Shown one piece after another: positions 36,167 through 49,000 of a stretch of DNA of 64,000 bases. This DNA comes from Hoplostethus atlanticus (lineage: Eukaryota > Chordata > Actinopteri > Trachichthyiformes > Trachichthyidae), in the NCBI GenBank assembly GCA_034670405.1, contig JAXDDX010000019.1:1028501-1092500 (forward strand). The letters run 5' to 3'. The notes beneath the pieces are model-generated. The model was given only the letters and a program-made list of their open reading frames with translations. It was not told where the DNA came from and did no database searches. A program made the position numbers and the translations under genes. The stretch's first letter is position 1. Each line of letters begins with the position of its first letter.

Positions 36167-39161
36167 CTTTTCTCACCTCTGGCTTGATGTCTCTTTCCAT
36201 CGCTCCCTATCTCTACGCCTCCTAACCATCTCTGATCCTCTCTCTCTTTCCATCAATCCCCGGATCGTGATCTATGTCTGTCTCTCTCTCTCTCTCCAGC
36301 TCTGGCCTGATGTCTCTCTCCCCTCTTTCTCTCCGTCTGGTTTCTTTTTCAAAGTTAGAGGCTTCGGGAAATCAAGCCTCTCTTTCATCTTCTTCTGCAG
36401 AGGAGGACGCCGGCACTAGCCACTGTTTTCACCTTGAGCAATGATTGTTATTAATGGCATTGGGGAGGAGGAGGGGGGGGGTATATGTTATACGTAAGCC
36501 CTTGGGTAGCGCCGCTGCCTCCAGAGAGCTCTCTGCATGGTACAGTCTAGTCTGGGTTCAGTCTTTGTTGCTGTGTCTTTGTCTTTATGAATGAGCGTGG
36601 CTGAGTTGTGAGAGGACAAGTCGGGACATGAATGGAGTAGTGCTTTGGTGGAGGGTTGGACTGAGGGCAGACGGAGGGCAAACTACAGGCTCTCTTCCTG
36701 TTTTGCCCCTGTTCACATGGAGATACTCTTCAAAGAAATCGTTGTCATTTAAAGAATGTCAAAGGGAAAGTGTGGGGCTTCGTAGATGGCTACGAAAGCC
36801 ACAAACGAAGTCACAATTTGATGTCACTGCAGGGTCACTTTCATGTGGTGCCTTTCTAGTGTCTTCTTCAACTCTACCTCTGCACGTTTATGTAGCTGTA
36901 GCGCTCACCTTGGTCTCCCGGAGGAGGAACTGCAGGTCCCGGCCGCTCAGGATGCCGTGGTTCCTCACGTAGCTGGGGAGGTGCACGGTGCTGGTGCCGT
37001 GCACGGTGCCGTGGACCTCCGTGTAGCTGTGGATGATGTCCAGGTATTTCTTCTTGTCCTGTTAACAAACAGGGAGAGGAAAAAAAAACACACCCGCAAC
37101 GTTGAGTCTTCTCCACAAACCACAGGAGCTCGTGGGAATAAACAGAAGAATGGAAGAAGTGTTTGGTTGGAGTGAAAACCTGCACGTGTGTGACTCCTGC
37201 ATGGCCCAGGGCTGAACACCATTGGTTAGTAGGTATTTTAAGGCCATTGCTTACCAAACACTAACATTTTTGAGAATATAATAATCAATATATGAAGTTC
37301 AGATGTTAACGAAACAGGAAACAGTTAAAATAGACTCATGTTGTTTTGAATAACTGGTTTTGTTTCACAGGTGTGGATCAGTATCATTACTTTGTTGTGC
37401 GACCCGGTTGTCCAAGCTACCTGACTGACCATCTGGCCACAGTGGCAGGCCGAGATAAAAATATCGTCGAGCATCAGTGCGCACAATAGCCTGCTATTGT
37501 TGTCAAAGTCTACCTGATCCGCAACATCGTTGGCGGAGCGATAAAGCATGCAAACATTGCCAATGCAAACAAATCAAGTCCAACCTACTTCCATTACACC
37601 AGAATGATACCCATCTGAATGCATGGTGGCTGGAGTTATGGAGCTTCGTGCAGCCATGCAGCAAACTGAACACTGCCAAGCCCGATAATCTCTTCAGATG
37701 AATGAAAGGCTGATCTTTATTTATCTTGCAAGATGCCCGGATTGAATTTCTTATCTGACCCGCCAGATATCATAATAATACAAAAAAAATAAACAGGTGG
37801 AGTAGCTGACCTTACTTCTCCAATGCCATAATTCAAATAATGAAAATCACGGGGGCAGGCAACTCATACTCTTGTGGAGTGTAACGGTTGAACAGTCGCT
37901 ACTTCAATAGAAATATAGAAATTGAAAAGTGTTAAACAAGTTATGTTCTGTCATCCTGGCATAGAAACAGTCACATTAGCAACACTGTCATGATTTGTAG
38001 AGCGATAAATGGAGTAGTTAAAGACAATGTGCAGGCCACTATGTATTGGAGATTACACACCTGACAGAACAGTGTCAGACGATGTGGGACATAAACTCAA
38101 TGCAGTGGTGGTGCAGATGTAGGGTAGTAAAAAGTGAGGTTAGCTAATTCAGAATAATATTTTATTTTGACAATGCTGTAATCTTTTCTTATGGCTTTTC
38201 TTTTGAATTTTTAGCTACTTAAGATTTGTTACTATTCATTGTTTTGTGCCTTTTTGTAAAATTGTAAGTTTATACATCTGCTATATAAATAAAGTGTATT
38301 ATTCCTGTTAAAATAGGGCAACCAACCACCATCATGGTGTGAAATTACCACCTTTGTTGTGGCTGGTAAGTTCCTCTATTCTAGGAGCCACGTAGGAACT
38401 CCTGCACCCATCATTTCTCCTTTTCTACTCTAAATTAAATGATTTATAAAGTCTTTATATCCTTAAAAACCGAGATGAGCTTTCCCATATAAATGTACAT
38501 AGACGCGCCTATGGTGTGTTTACCCTCCACTGCGTCCCTGAGTGGGAAAATATTGACATGCCCAGTCAAGTGTGCAGTACAACACATCTATTTTAGTCAG
38601 AAGCACCATATGGCCTCACATTAAAAAATAACACCCATCTTCATCATTATGTATGCAAGCATATTCACTGGCATAATACCTTTGATCATCCTCGGCGCTG
38701 GGATTGTCACAGCAGGGCTTTGATTTAAAAGCAGAGGGCATGCCTACTGTACAACCCTGCCAACTCTGCTGCACACAAAAAAAGCCCCGGGGACCAATTG
38801 CTGAACAGTGGTTGGACATTTGTCATTTTCACTTCGTCCTACCTGGTAAACACGGTGCCATTTTCACATATACTCCTCCTGAAGCTCAACTTTTTTCAGG
38901 GAGACAGCAAAGATGAAAGCAAGCCATTTCCTCCGTAATGACAGGATACCGCAAAGGCGCCTTCGCAGCAGGAATACTACTGATTTCCAATACTCTCTTT
39001 CCTGGGAAACCCTCGTGGAGCAACAAAGCCTCATTATTGTAAAAGGCTACCTGTTTCGGATTTACACACAGACCAACTCCCACGCACACAACCTGCCTTC
39101 ACACGGCTTTTGCCTCCGGGCCTTTCTGGAAATCCCGGAATCTTCTCAGTTCGGTGTATAT

Positions 39162-39209
<48 letters not shown>

Positions 39210-39325
39210 TGTGTCTGTCACAGTGTCTCCTTTAGGAGCTTGAGTTCCAGGTAGCCGCTCGTCAGAGCCCCTGGAGGCCTGGCTATCAGATGCCTCCAGC
39301 CAGCCTGCTGTAACTAAAGCAGCCC

Positions 39326-39370
<45 letters not shown>

Positions 39371-39519
39371 TGAAGTCCTAATTAGAAAGTGAAATCACTA
39401 CCCTGTAATCCCTTCACTCAAGAGAGCTAAGCACGGGACCTGTGTGTGTGGAGGGATTGTTAGAGGAAGGTTATTGGTAGGTTATTAGCAGGAGATGCAG
39501 ATGTAAAATGATGCAGACT

Positions 39520-39565
<46 letters not shown>

Positions 39566-40152
39566 TAAATCCAGTAAAGGTTGAACATGAGGCCAGAAAA
39601 GGCTCATGACAAATGGTGAGTTCTGCCAGCGTCGTCAGCTGAGACAGACAGCCAATAGGATTTGGGATAATATTGATATTTTTCAACATTTAACTACGGG
39701 TGAGGCAAAATCTCCAATAACTCTAATGCACCCCAATGATGACGTCAATATTTGCATTCATAGGCACTGAAGATATTTTTTGCTGAAGCTGAAGGTGAAA
39801 AGGGCAGACATGAATTTTGAGGTTGAGGTTGAGGTTGAGGTTGAGGTTGAGGTTAAACACTGGCAGTAAACATTTTAGTAAAACAACAATTTGGAGTCAT
39901 GATGGTTTGTTTTCTGGGTTAGTCATTTCTAGATACGTGTGATATAATTGTGACTCTATTGAGGTCATGTCTTCAAAAGGCAGCAGGATGTGTGTGATGC
40001 TTGTGTATTGTGACCATGTGAATGTGTGTGTGTGTATGTGTCTATGTGTGTGAATGGGATGGGAAGCGAGACCCTCCCAGGCTCTCCGTCGCCATATAAA
40101 GCTTTACGGTCAGAGGACATCACTTGCCAGATGCACTCTGGAGTATGGCCTG

Positions 40153-40196
<44 letters not shown>

Positions 40197-43016
40197 TCAC
40201 AGACACACTTGGGAGAAGGCAGAGCAGAGATGTGATCAGAGCACAAGAAAAATCAGATAAAAAGCAAACGGCTACATCCTAGAAGAAAGTTGGGTGAAAG
40301 GGAATTGTGCGCTTTAAAAAAATAAATAAATAAATAATAATAATCCAGAAAACAAGTTTAAAGAAATAAAATCCCATCCCTGGCAGAGAGTCGGCTGGGG
40401 ACGACATGCAAAGACAACCACAGACACAAACAGAGAGGTACATGCGCATTTTTAGATCCCCGCCGAACCACATCTGAACATCTATTTTGGAATTTCCTTC
40501 CTCCTTCTTGTAACGGCGTTACGTCAACCTTTATAGACGAGTCAGTCTCTGCTGTCGGCAGACTATGAAATGGATAGAAGTCATGACTTTGTAATGCTAA
40601 CAAGCATGAAGACAGGCGGATAGCATTGTAAGCGAGATAGCGTTTCCCTGCAAAGTCCCTGGATAGCCTGTGTGGATCTCACTTGTGTGTATGCACTTGC
40701 AGGTGTGTGAAGATACGTTTCTGCGCACCCACCACATGTGATTTTGAAAACAGGAAGCCGATCTATTGCGGCAGCCTTGTACGGGAGCACGTGCTCGGGG
40801 GGGGTTATACAATTGCTTCAGCTGAAGAGGTTGATTGAAGCGGGAGAGGAGGAGGAGAGTTTTTATGACCTTGTAAATCAGAGGGATTTTTGTAAACCCC
40901 GGCCAGGAGAGGAAACAGAAGAGGTGGCGGCTGCTTTCTGTCGACGGAGGGAGGGTTGATCGATGAGCGTCCAGGGAGGAAGGCTTGCTGGCTGAGAAAC
41001 AACCAGGGAGACTCACTGCCAGGCAGTAACACAGAGCAGGTAGAGATACACAGGCCAGCTAATATTAGCATTACAAACCTGTCTAAACGGGTGTCTGGTT
41101 GGTCTTTCCTGGGAAAAAGCCTCTGGCGCACAGGAAGTGATGCGTGTTACGTTTTCGGTACAGAAACTCAAACTTCACAAACAGAAAATCCAAGGAAAAA
41201 GACGCCACAGTACTGGACACACCTGTTTGATTGACAGGTGATCTCTGGGAAGTGTAGTAATATATATATTCTTTTTGGGTTAGCGGATTAATATTTCAAT
41301 TTACTGTTACGGGATCAAAGGTATTTCACAACAGCTTCTAGCGTGACTCAGCCAAACCTGACCTGAGGACCGCGACTCTCTGGTTTCTAATCTGCAGGTT
41401 GGAGAGCCAACAGCATGCTGGGTACTGTAGTGTCCTGCTGTGCTCCTATAGCGGCAGAGCTCCAGGCCTGAGAGCACATTCTGAGGTTTCAGCACTTTCA
41501 GCTTGACAGGTAGCGATGTCAAGACATTGGGGCTGAAATAGCTTCATCTCTCATAGCACCTTTCGAGCTGAAGCAGCAGCAATGTATTTGGACACGAGTA
41601 TTGTATTCCTTGTGTTCCTTCCTCGTGTTCTCTCTCTCTCTCGTCGACTGCAGTAACCTAAAGAGCAACAACGCCAGCTAAGGAAAGCCTCATCAGAATG
41701 CAGACAGGTACGCTTGGTTCGACTTGCCCCGACCCCCAAACTGCCTTCAACATCAAACGACATCAAACACGCCTCAGACCGTGAGGACAAAGATTCACTT
41801 GATTGATCCTTCGTTCCTTTTCCCATGCAATCCCTGACACCGTCCCAACACTTCGAGACTCTAAATTGCACATAGGTATGAATATGTTTGTCTGTGTGTT
41901 TCCCTGCCTTCTGCCCAATGCATGCTGGGATAGGCTCCAGCCCCGTGAGCCTGAATAAAGAATAAGCGGGTGAAGGAAAACAATGGTCTGGTGCTCTCTT
42001 GTGTTAAGGTAAATAAAGGCTGCAGCCATTATTGGATGTTTTATGGTAGACGGATGTAGTGATAGCTAGATATGAAGACAGATAGATGGAAGTGCTGACA
42101 GACGGTTACCCAGGGGAACTTGGGGGATCAAACCGTATCCATAGCTGGAGTGCTTGGAGGTTGATGTTTATTGCGTCTATGCCTGGCCACACTCCATTAG
42201 CTGCAACACTGTTTGGTGGCTGGCCAGAGCATGTAGCGTAGCTGATACCTGAGGTGGTGGCTCTGTGGCGGGGCTGGATATATGAGCAGCCACAAAGTGA
42301 GACTGCCGTGCGTGTGCATCTATGTGTGTGTGTGTGTGTGTGTTTAAAGAGGTAGGTTATGGTGACTGCCCAGGTGTAACAGAGAGGAAACTGAGGCCAC
42401 GCAGTCGGGGAAGGAAGGATAGGAGGAGGAAGAGATAAAAAAAGGAACATGTGAATGTAGAGAAAGAAAATAAAAAAAAATGCACACATGCACCGACCAC
42501 AATCCTGTCTGTCCTGCAGCGATGGCGACACCTGTATTGCCGCATGCTTCATTGGGCGCAATTAAAAGCTTTGCACTACGTATAAAGAAACTAATCACAC
42601 GGGGGGGGGGGAAGCGTAACGTCGTCTTCCGGGAGCAATAATTTGTTACACTACTCGTTATATTACTTTTTCTTATCCTGATCCTGCTGATATTTAGAGG
42701 GTGATAACAAAACATCCAAGCCAGGTTCTGACGTTGGTGCTAGTTTAATGGCACATGGGGGAGGGGAGGGTAGCTACATCCAATCAGAAATGAGGAACAG
42801 CACACAATTACATAATAATAAAGCACAGTAGGAATATTATATTAAACCTGCTTGTTGTCAATCATTACCAAAAAAAAAGACAGCGCTGCTAATTGGTAAC
42901 ATCTTGGCATGTTCATATGAATGGGTGAGAGAATAGGGATGATGCATAAGCCGGAGGAGGTTTGTTTTGTGAGTGTGTGGGATGGTTGCCCTTAGTGCTC
43001 TGCATATGCCAGCGCT

Positions 43017-43060
<44 letters not shown>

Positions 43061-46000
43061 GTCGGCTCGGTGTGATTTGTCTCTCTCTTTCTCCACCTCG
43101 TCCTCTGATCTGGAGCCAAGGGCCTGCAGCTCTCTCTCTCTCTCTTTCCCCACATCCTACTCTCATTCTCACCTTTCTCCGTGTTCCCATCTCTCTCTCA
43201 TCAAATGGTTTTGTTATGGTTTGTGGTTATGTTTTCTTACTCGTATTCTTCTGGTCACGTTCTTAACAACCAGCCATGAGCAGACATTGAAACATGAGCT
43301 TGTTTGTATTTTTGTGTGTGTGGAGAGAGAGAGAGAGAGAGAGAAGGCAGACAGTCACTCTCTGCTTCCTTGCTCCACTGCTCCAAATGGGTTGCCATGG
43401 AAACGGCTCTGTGAAAAGGTGGTCTGGCCATTTTATTTTCGCGTCTTGCGGCCGACACTGCCTTACTCTTCAACAACAAAATCATTATGACCAGCCTCGC
43501 TCTTTAATACCAAGATCTCTGTATCTGTTTCACATCCCGCCCTGCTCTTCCTCCAGGTCAGATGGGTGCCCTGGTGCAGTGTTTCTCAAAGTGAGGCCCA
43601 GGGTCCTCCAGGAGTCCTAGAGGGGGCTCCAATGGGGTCCCCACCAAAATGATGAATAGCTTTATTTTCACTATACTTAATTCAATACAAATTATCTACA
43701 AATTGACTACAAATTGTCATATTTGGGGAATGTATAAGAATGGGGGGTCCCTGGGACAACATCTTATCATGTCTGTGTCTATTTAGGGGTCCTGTGATAT
43801 GGAAACATGTGAAGAGTCTTATCACTTGCTCCCCTCCAGAGAGGTCAGAGGTCACGGTCATCTACAGAGCAGCACCCCTGGAGCTGGTAGAGTTTCAGTG
43901 TCTTGCTCAAGGACACTTCAGCAGGGCGGATGCTTGCGCCCTGCAGCTCTGCTGTATTTGATATTAACAGACCCACAGTTGCACTTAGGCTGCTAAAAAT
44001 ACAAACTCGAGACTGCTGCCAATTTTTTCAATAATGAAAACGCTAACATGAAAGCTTCTTGGAAAAGAGTTGTTGTTAGGGAGTTATTCAATAGGCCTCT
44101 TACAACATGTCCTTCAGTGTTTCGTGAACTGATGTGAAAGTGAAAGATGTGAACTTGCTCACATCTTTCAGAGCAGAGAAAAACAAGAGCAGAGAAAAAC
44201 AATTTCACATGATGATTGAGATCTGAAAATTAGAATTACTGCAAGAGTATAAATGTGTGTGTCAGATTGATGACTCAGTCTGCTCCACACAATGGTTCAC
44301 TTACTACACTTGCGGGGATGCGTGTGACCCACGCACCTTAGCATACTGATCAGGCAGCGTGAGGCCCGTTCAATAGGCTTCAGTTTCTGTGAAGACTATT
44401 ACCTGCCTAACCCACATTAACCTCTTCAAATTAAGGGCCCAGCAGGAGAAAGTATTTGGTTATATAACTCTTCTGCAGCGCATCTGGCATCTCCAGGGTT
44501 GGCTGACGCATTTCCAACTTCAAGTTCCAAATTCCTCCAGACATAATAAATGTAGAAATTGACTCAACCAGGCCACTGCATTCAATAGCTGAAGGTTATT
44601 CTTCTCAACAACACAGATCACATTATGTGAAATGATATTTGGTCTACAACTACATAAAAATATGTTATCACATGTGAATCATTTCCAATGGTAATTCATT
44701 TTTCCATATTTTTCATACTTATCTAAGACCTGCAAATGATCAAATTATGTTCCCATAAGTTTCCAAGCCTGTGTAGGAGCTGGTTGGTAAATTGACACGA
44801 GCTTGACTCCACAACACAACCTATGTCACAAGTTGCCCCCTGAACATCCCTCTCCATTTATTGTCTTTCTCTGATTTAAGATCAAATAAAACAGGAATGC
44901 GATAAGACTACAAAGAACATTTCCCTCTTGTCCAAGGTCTGTAAATGACGTGGCCTTCTCCAGCTGCCTTTATCTAGCCGAACTTTTATCAAGGCAATAA
45001 AAGCTCCCACATATTAAGTTGTAAAATGTGTGATTATGGGGGTTGCAGGGGACAGAAATAAAGAACAAGCCCTTTGCCCTTATTGCGTGATACTTTGTGG
45101 TAGCAAGAGGAAAGGAAATGATGTAAGCAATGATGTTTTACCATTTTGTAAGGAAAGGCCTTGAGATCATAATCCCATCATTTTAATATATTACATGGTG
45201 AATTTTACTTTCATGCCTGAAATTACTTTCTAACGTGCCAAAGTTCCTTTTGAAATAGTGGATGTGTCGTTTTGGAATGAAACCCTTCAAGTATAGAAAG
45301 AGCTTGAAGGACAGAGGGAGGGAGGTGGGAGAGGGAGGGAAGTGGAAAAAGCTCAGAGCCAGTCGGCTCGTTATCAGTCGGCCCCAAAATGGCCCTTTAA
45401 TTAAAAGTAGGAGGTAATGAACACGCTTGGGAGTCTGATTAGCAGCTAATGCCTCTCGCTGTGAGCTGATGGGATCCCCCCTCTGCCCTTTTGAAGCTCG
45501 GCTGAATGGCATGCTTTGACTCAGTACTAGAAGCTAACAGCAGCCAGCGCACCAACTGCTTCTGGATTGTAGAACAGTAAGATCTTGGGACTCGGTGCCG
45601 TACAACGTGGCTTCAGCACGCCGACTGGGAACGTTTGCACTCAGAAAATATGGAATAATGTGACATGAAATAGTTTTGAAGTTTGAAGTTTCTTTGTTGT
45701 GTTTTTCCAATTTGATTGTTATCATCCAATCACATCTAAATGCATTAACTGGCAGCTGATATTTGCTCACATGAACCGTTTGAGACAGACCACATCCCTA
45801 AATGGTCCAGCTCACACTGGCCAGTCAGGTCAGGTTTACGTTTCAATCCTCTTCATCAGCTTCTTGGCGTTTACTACTACAGACGTGTTAGCTACATGCA
45901 GACATTTCCATCTTGTCGTTCCACTAAGTTCCTCTGTCAGACATCCAAAAAGGCAGTAGGATCTGGAGCGACCTCTCCCGAAACGTACAGGGTGCTGGTT

Positions 46001-49000
46001 GAAAGCTCATCAAGGCGCGGGCAGTAATCCAACAATTCACAGCATGCCAAAACAATGTGCAAATCTCCGCGAGTCGTTTTTTTGTGTGTCTAGGATACAG
46101 TAATCCCTCGGTCTCCGTGCCGCAGTGCGAGCATGCATCTGAATATATTAAAAACTCCACGGAGGGGGAGATAATCTGAGTCTGAGCCGCGACACCAGAC
46201 TGTTATTAAGCCTTCCTCCCAAAGTTTTGCCCAAGGTTGTTCAAAGGGTTTCACTGCCGAGCTCTCAGAGGTCTGAAAATGGGTTATCCTTGGTGTGCTG
46301 GTGTTCTCTGGCGAGCCTAGTGAAGCCTGGCACTTTCATCTTCAGAGGAAGTACACACACACACATCTATGTGTACGTGTGTGTGTGTGTATCAGAAAGT
46401 GAGAGTGCGTGCCTGTGAACAGGTGTGTGTGAATGTGAGAGGGTGAGTTTACGAGTATACACACACATGTATGTAGGTTTTTGTGTGTGTCTAAGCGACT
46501 TTCAGAGCTACTTCCTCCTCTACAGGCATAACTCTCCGGTTGATTACTACAAAATATCATTCTATAGATGAAGAAAGGGCAGAAATCCTTGAAAAATCAA
46601 AGAAACCCTTTGCACAGGGATTAAAAATCAAAGGTCCTACCAAGCTGCATCTAAGTACCTGTGTGTGAGTTTGTGTATCTGTTTAAGTGTGTGTGTGTGT
46701 GTGTGTGTGTATGGAGGGAGCGTACCTTCCAGAAGTTGTCCACCTTGCCGTAGACCAGCGACTGGTTTTGCCGCTTGATGTCGTCAATGTGCTTGATGTC
46801 GCTGGCATTGAGGTGCTGCTCCACCACGAAGCCCAGGAAACTGTTGTCTGGGGTGTGAGCTGCAGCACAAAACAACACACACACACACACAACAAAACAC
46901 AGATGAATGTCAGCGCTCGCCTCCACGGGATTCAGGCGTAGTTAGGCGTTTTGCTCGCTTTAATTTGTTCTTCATTCAGGTGAGAACAAAAAAAACGTCT
47001 GGAATAAATCTCACAAGCACGGTTTTGGAATGAACCATGATGAAGATAAGATAAGGAAGATAAAGGAAGCGTATTTCACCGTCTGCATTTAGCACAATAC
47101 AATACTTCTGAACAGAGATGGGAAGAGTTGCACAACACAATCTGCACAAGCACTGTTTTGTTTCCTCCATTTCCTCATTGCCCAATAATGGTTGGTTACT
47201 ATGGGAACTACTAGACCAGCAGGTCAAGCAGGCAGCCCCTGATCTGGCAGCAGTTCACCTCAGTGCCATCTGCCTTCTAACACACATATGAACATAAAGA
47301 TTTGGGGTTTTCTTTCTAAGTGGAGGGAGGAAGTCGGACAGGCAGCCGGCAGGATGTGGGAAAGAAATAAGCTCAAAGACTCTTGATGCTTCACAGCTCC
47401 TCTTATTCTGTGAAAGCAGGGAGTGAGTGAAGGAGTTGTGGTGTTGTGGTGGGTGGCTGTGGTTTGCGTTGCTGTGCCCCAAGGATCTGTTGTGGTCATG
47501 GCTCACTATTTACCACTGCAGGGCAAATTCAGCCCCGTCAGTCTAGGAAGAGATACTTCAGTGCTCTATACATGGGCGCTACCAAACCTCTGTCACATCT
47601 GTCTGCAAGGGGAAGGGAAGGAGCGTTTTAGAGGCATGATCACACTTCATCCGTAATGTATTTGTGTATTCCAGCAGTAGACCAGGGTGGGGGTCAGCAG
47701 TTTTTGTGGGAGAGGTGTGCAATGTGCAATTAATCTGTCGGAGAATGATATTATGAGATGGTTACTTTGCGATGTTGAACAAGAGCTCTATCCCAGGAAA
47801 ACAAAAAGCCCCCGTCAAGTATTTCTGACACACTTGGCAGTGAAGGGAACAAATAACAATTTAGTTTACATGTGACTGCAATCGTGTGAGAGGGGATAGA
47901 ATGAGGAGAGGAGAGGAGAGAGGAGAGAGGAGGAGAGAGGAGGAGAGAGCCATCTGTCATGGCTCAGTAGAAAGTGGATGTGACAGTTTGCACCATGCTG
48001 AGAGGTGCCTGGCCCCCGCTGGATGCTGCCAAGACGCCAGCGAGTCAGCTTCAATAAGACGCCTTAAACAAGACACGCAGCCAGGCGATCTATACCTAAT
48101 GTGATTTAGCTCATTTACTGGAAGTCATAAAAAACGGAAAAAACAAAACAAAACCACTATTGGAAGAGAATGGTCAAACAGAGGCCGTCTCCAGGATGTC
48201 ACTATCTGTATCGGATGTAGCGCAAATGTTAGTGGGAGCAGACTAACGGAAATAAACATTACATTACATTCATCTGGCAGACGCTTTGATGCAAAGTGAC
48301 TGTGTGTCTTGTTGGCGACAGCCTAGAGGTCAGAGGAGCCTGTGACCAGAACGTTTTTCCCAGATGCTCGACTAAGTGGGTAAAGTGATAGAGAAAAGCT
48401 CTTTCATCTTTCAAAAACTACTGTTAATGTGCCCTTGAGCACTTAACCCCCTACTGCTCCAGTGCAGCTGCTCAGTGGCCACAAGCAGACTGTGGTTGCA
48501 CTCGGCAGCTTCCAGTTGGGAATGTGTGTAACTTTTCATGAACGTTTCCCTGGAGAAATAAGGTAAATGTAATAATACCTTCTCAGATGGTCCATTAGCA
48601 CTGAAACAAATCAGGCTTAACAACTAAGTAACTCTTGACTGGTAATGTCTTGTCACATGGGAATGGCGTGAATTATAGCATTGACCATGTGAGCAGCAGT
48701 GTGACGGTACAGCTGTCATGACTTGACATAACTGCGGTAGAGGACAGTAGATGACAGGTACTGTAAAGGTGCTAGTTATGCTGGTAATTTAGTGTATTTG
48801 TACAGTATAATGTGTATTTGCTTTGTTGGTGTGTTGGTGGGAATGTAACCTTTCCTACCAGGTGACGTCTGTTCACTCAATGTGTTCTTATGAAGAGCAA
48901 ACACCCCAACCAGCTTCGTCTTTTGACACCTTCAGAACGGCAGAAAAAGGTTGTGTCTACTTGTATCATAATTCACATCCCAATCTTCCAAAAATATATT

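Larger units (their letters stand above)
32970..36908 (-). other. mgat5: MGAT5 intron between exons G and H (3.9 kb)
   Basis: Holds a cluster of CA/TG arrays (33906, about 34085, 34329, 34424, 34715), a GATG run near 34946, dispersed-family copy 2 at about 35156, a small AT hairpin at 35262-35303, CT tracts from 36135, and a G-run near 36470. No coding exon supported. Confidence 0.8.
37059..46725 (-). other. mgat5: MGAT5 intron between exons F and G (9.7 kb)
   Basis: Largest intron in the window. It contains a partial fold-back MITE (about 37158-37215), a LINE-tail-like AT stretch (about 38200-38310), five CA/TG arrays and a GAGGTT hexamer between 39165 and 40194, an AAAT run near 40313-40343, dispersed-family copy 3 (about 41085-41245), a TG array at 43019, a hAT-like repeat at about 43572-43800, and low-repeat stretches at about 44860-45100 and 45390-45480. 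No coding exon supported. Confidence 0.8.
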
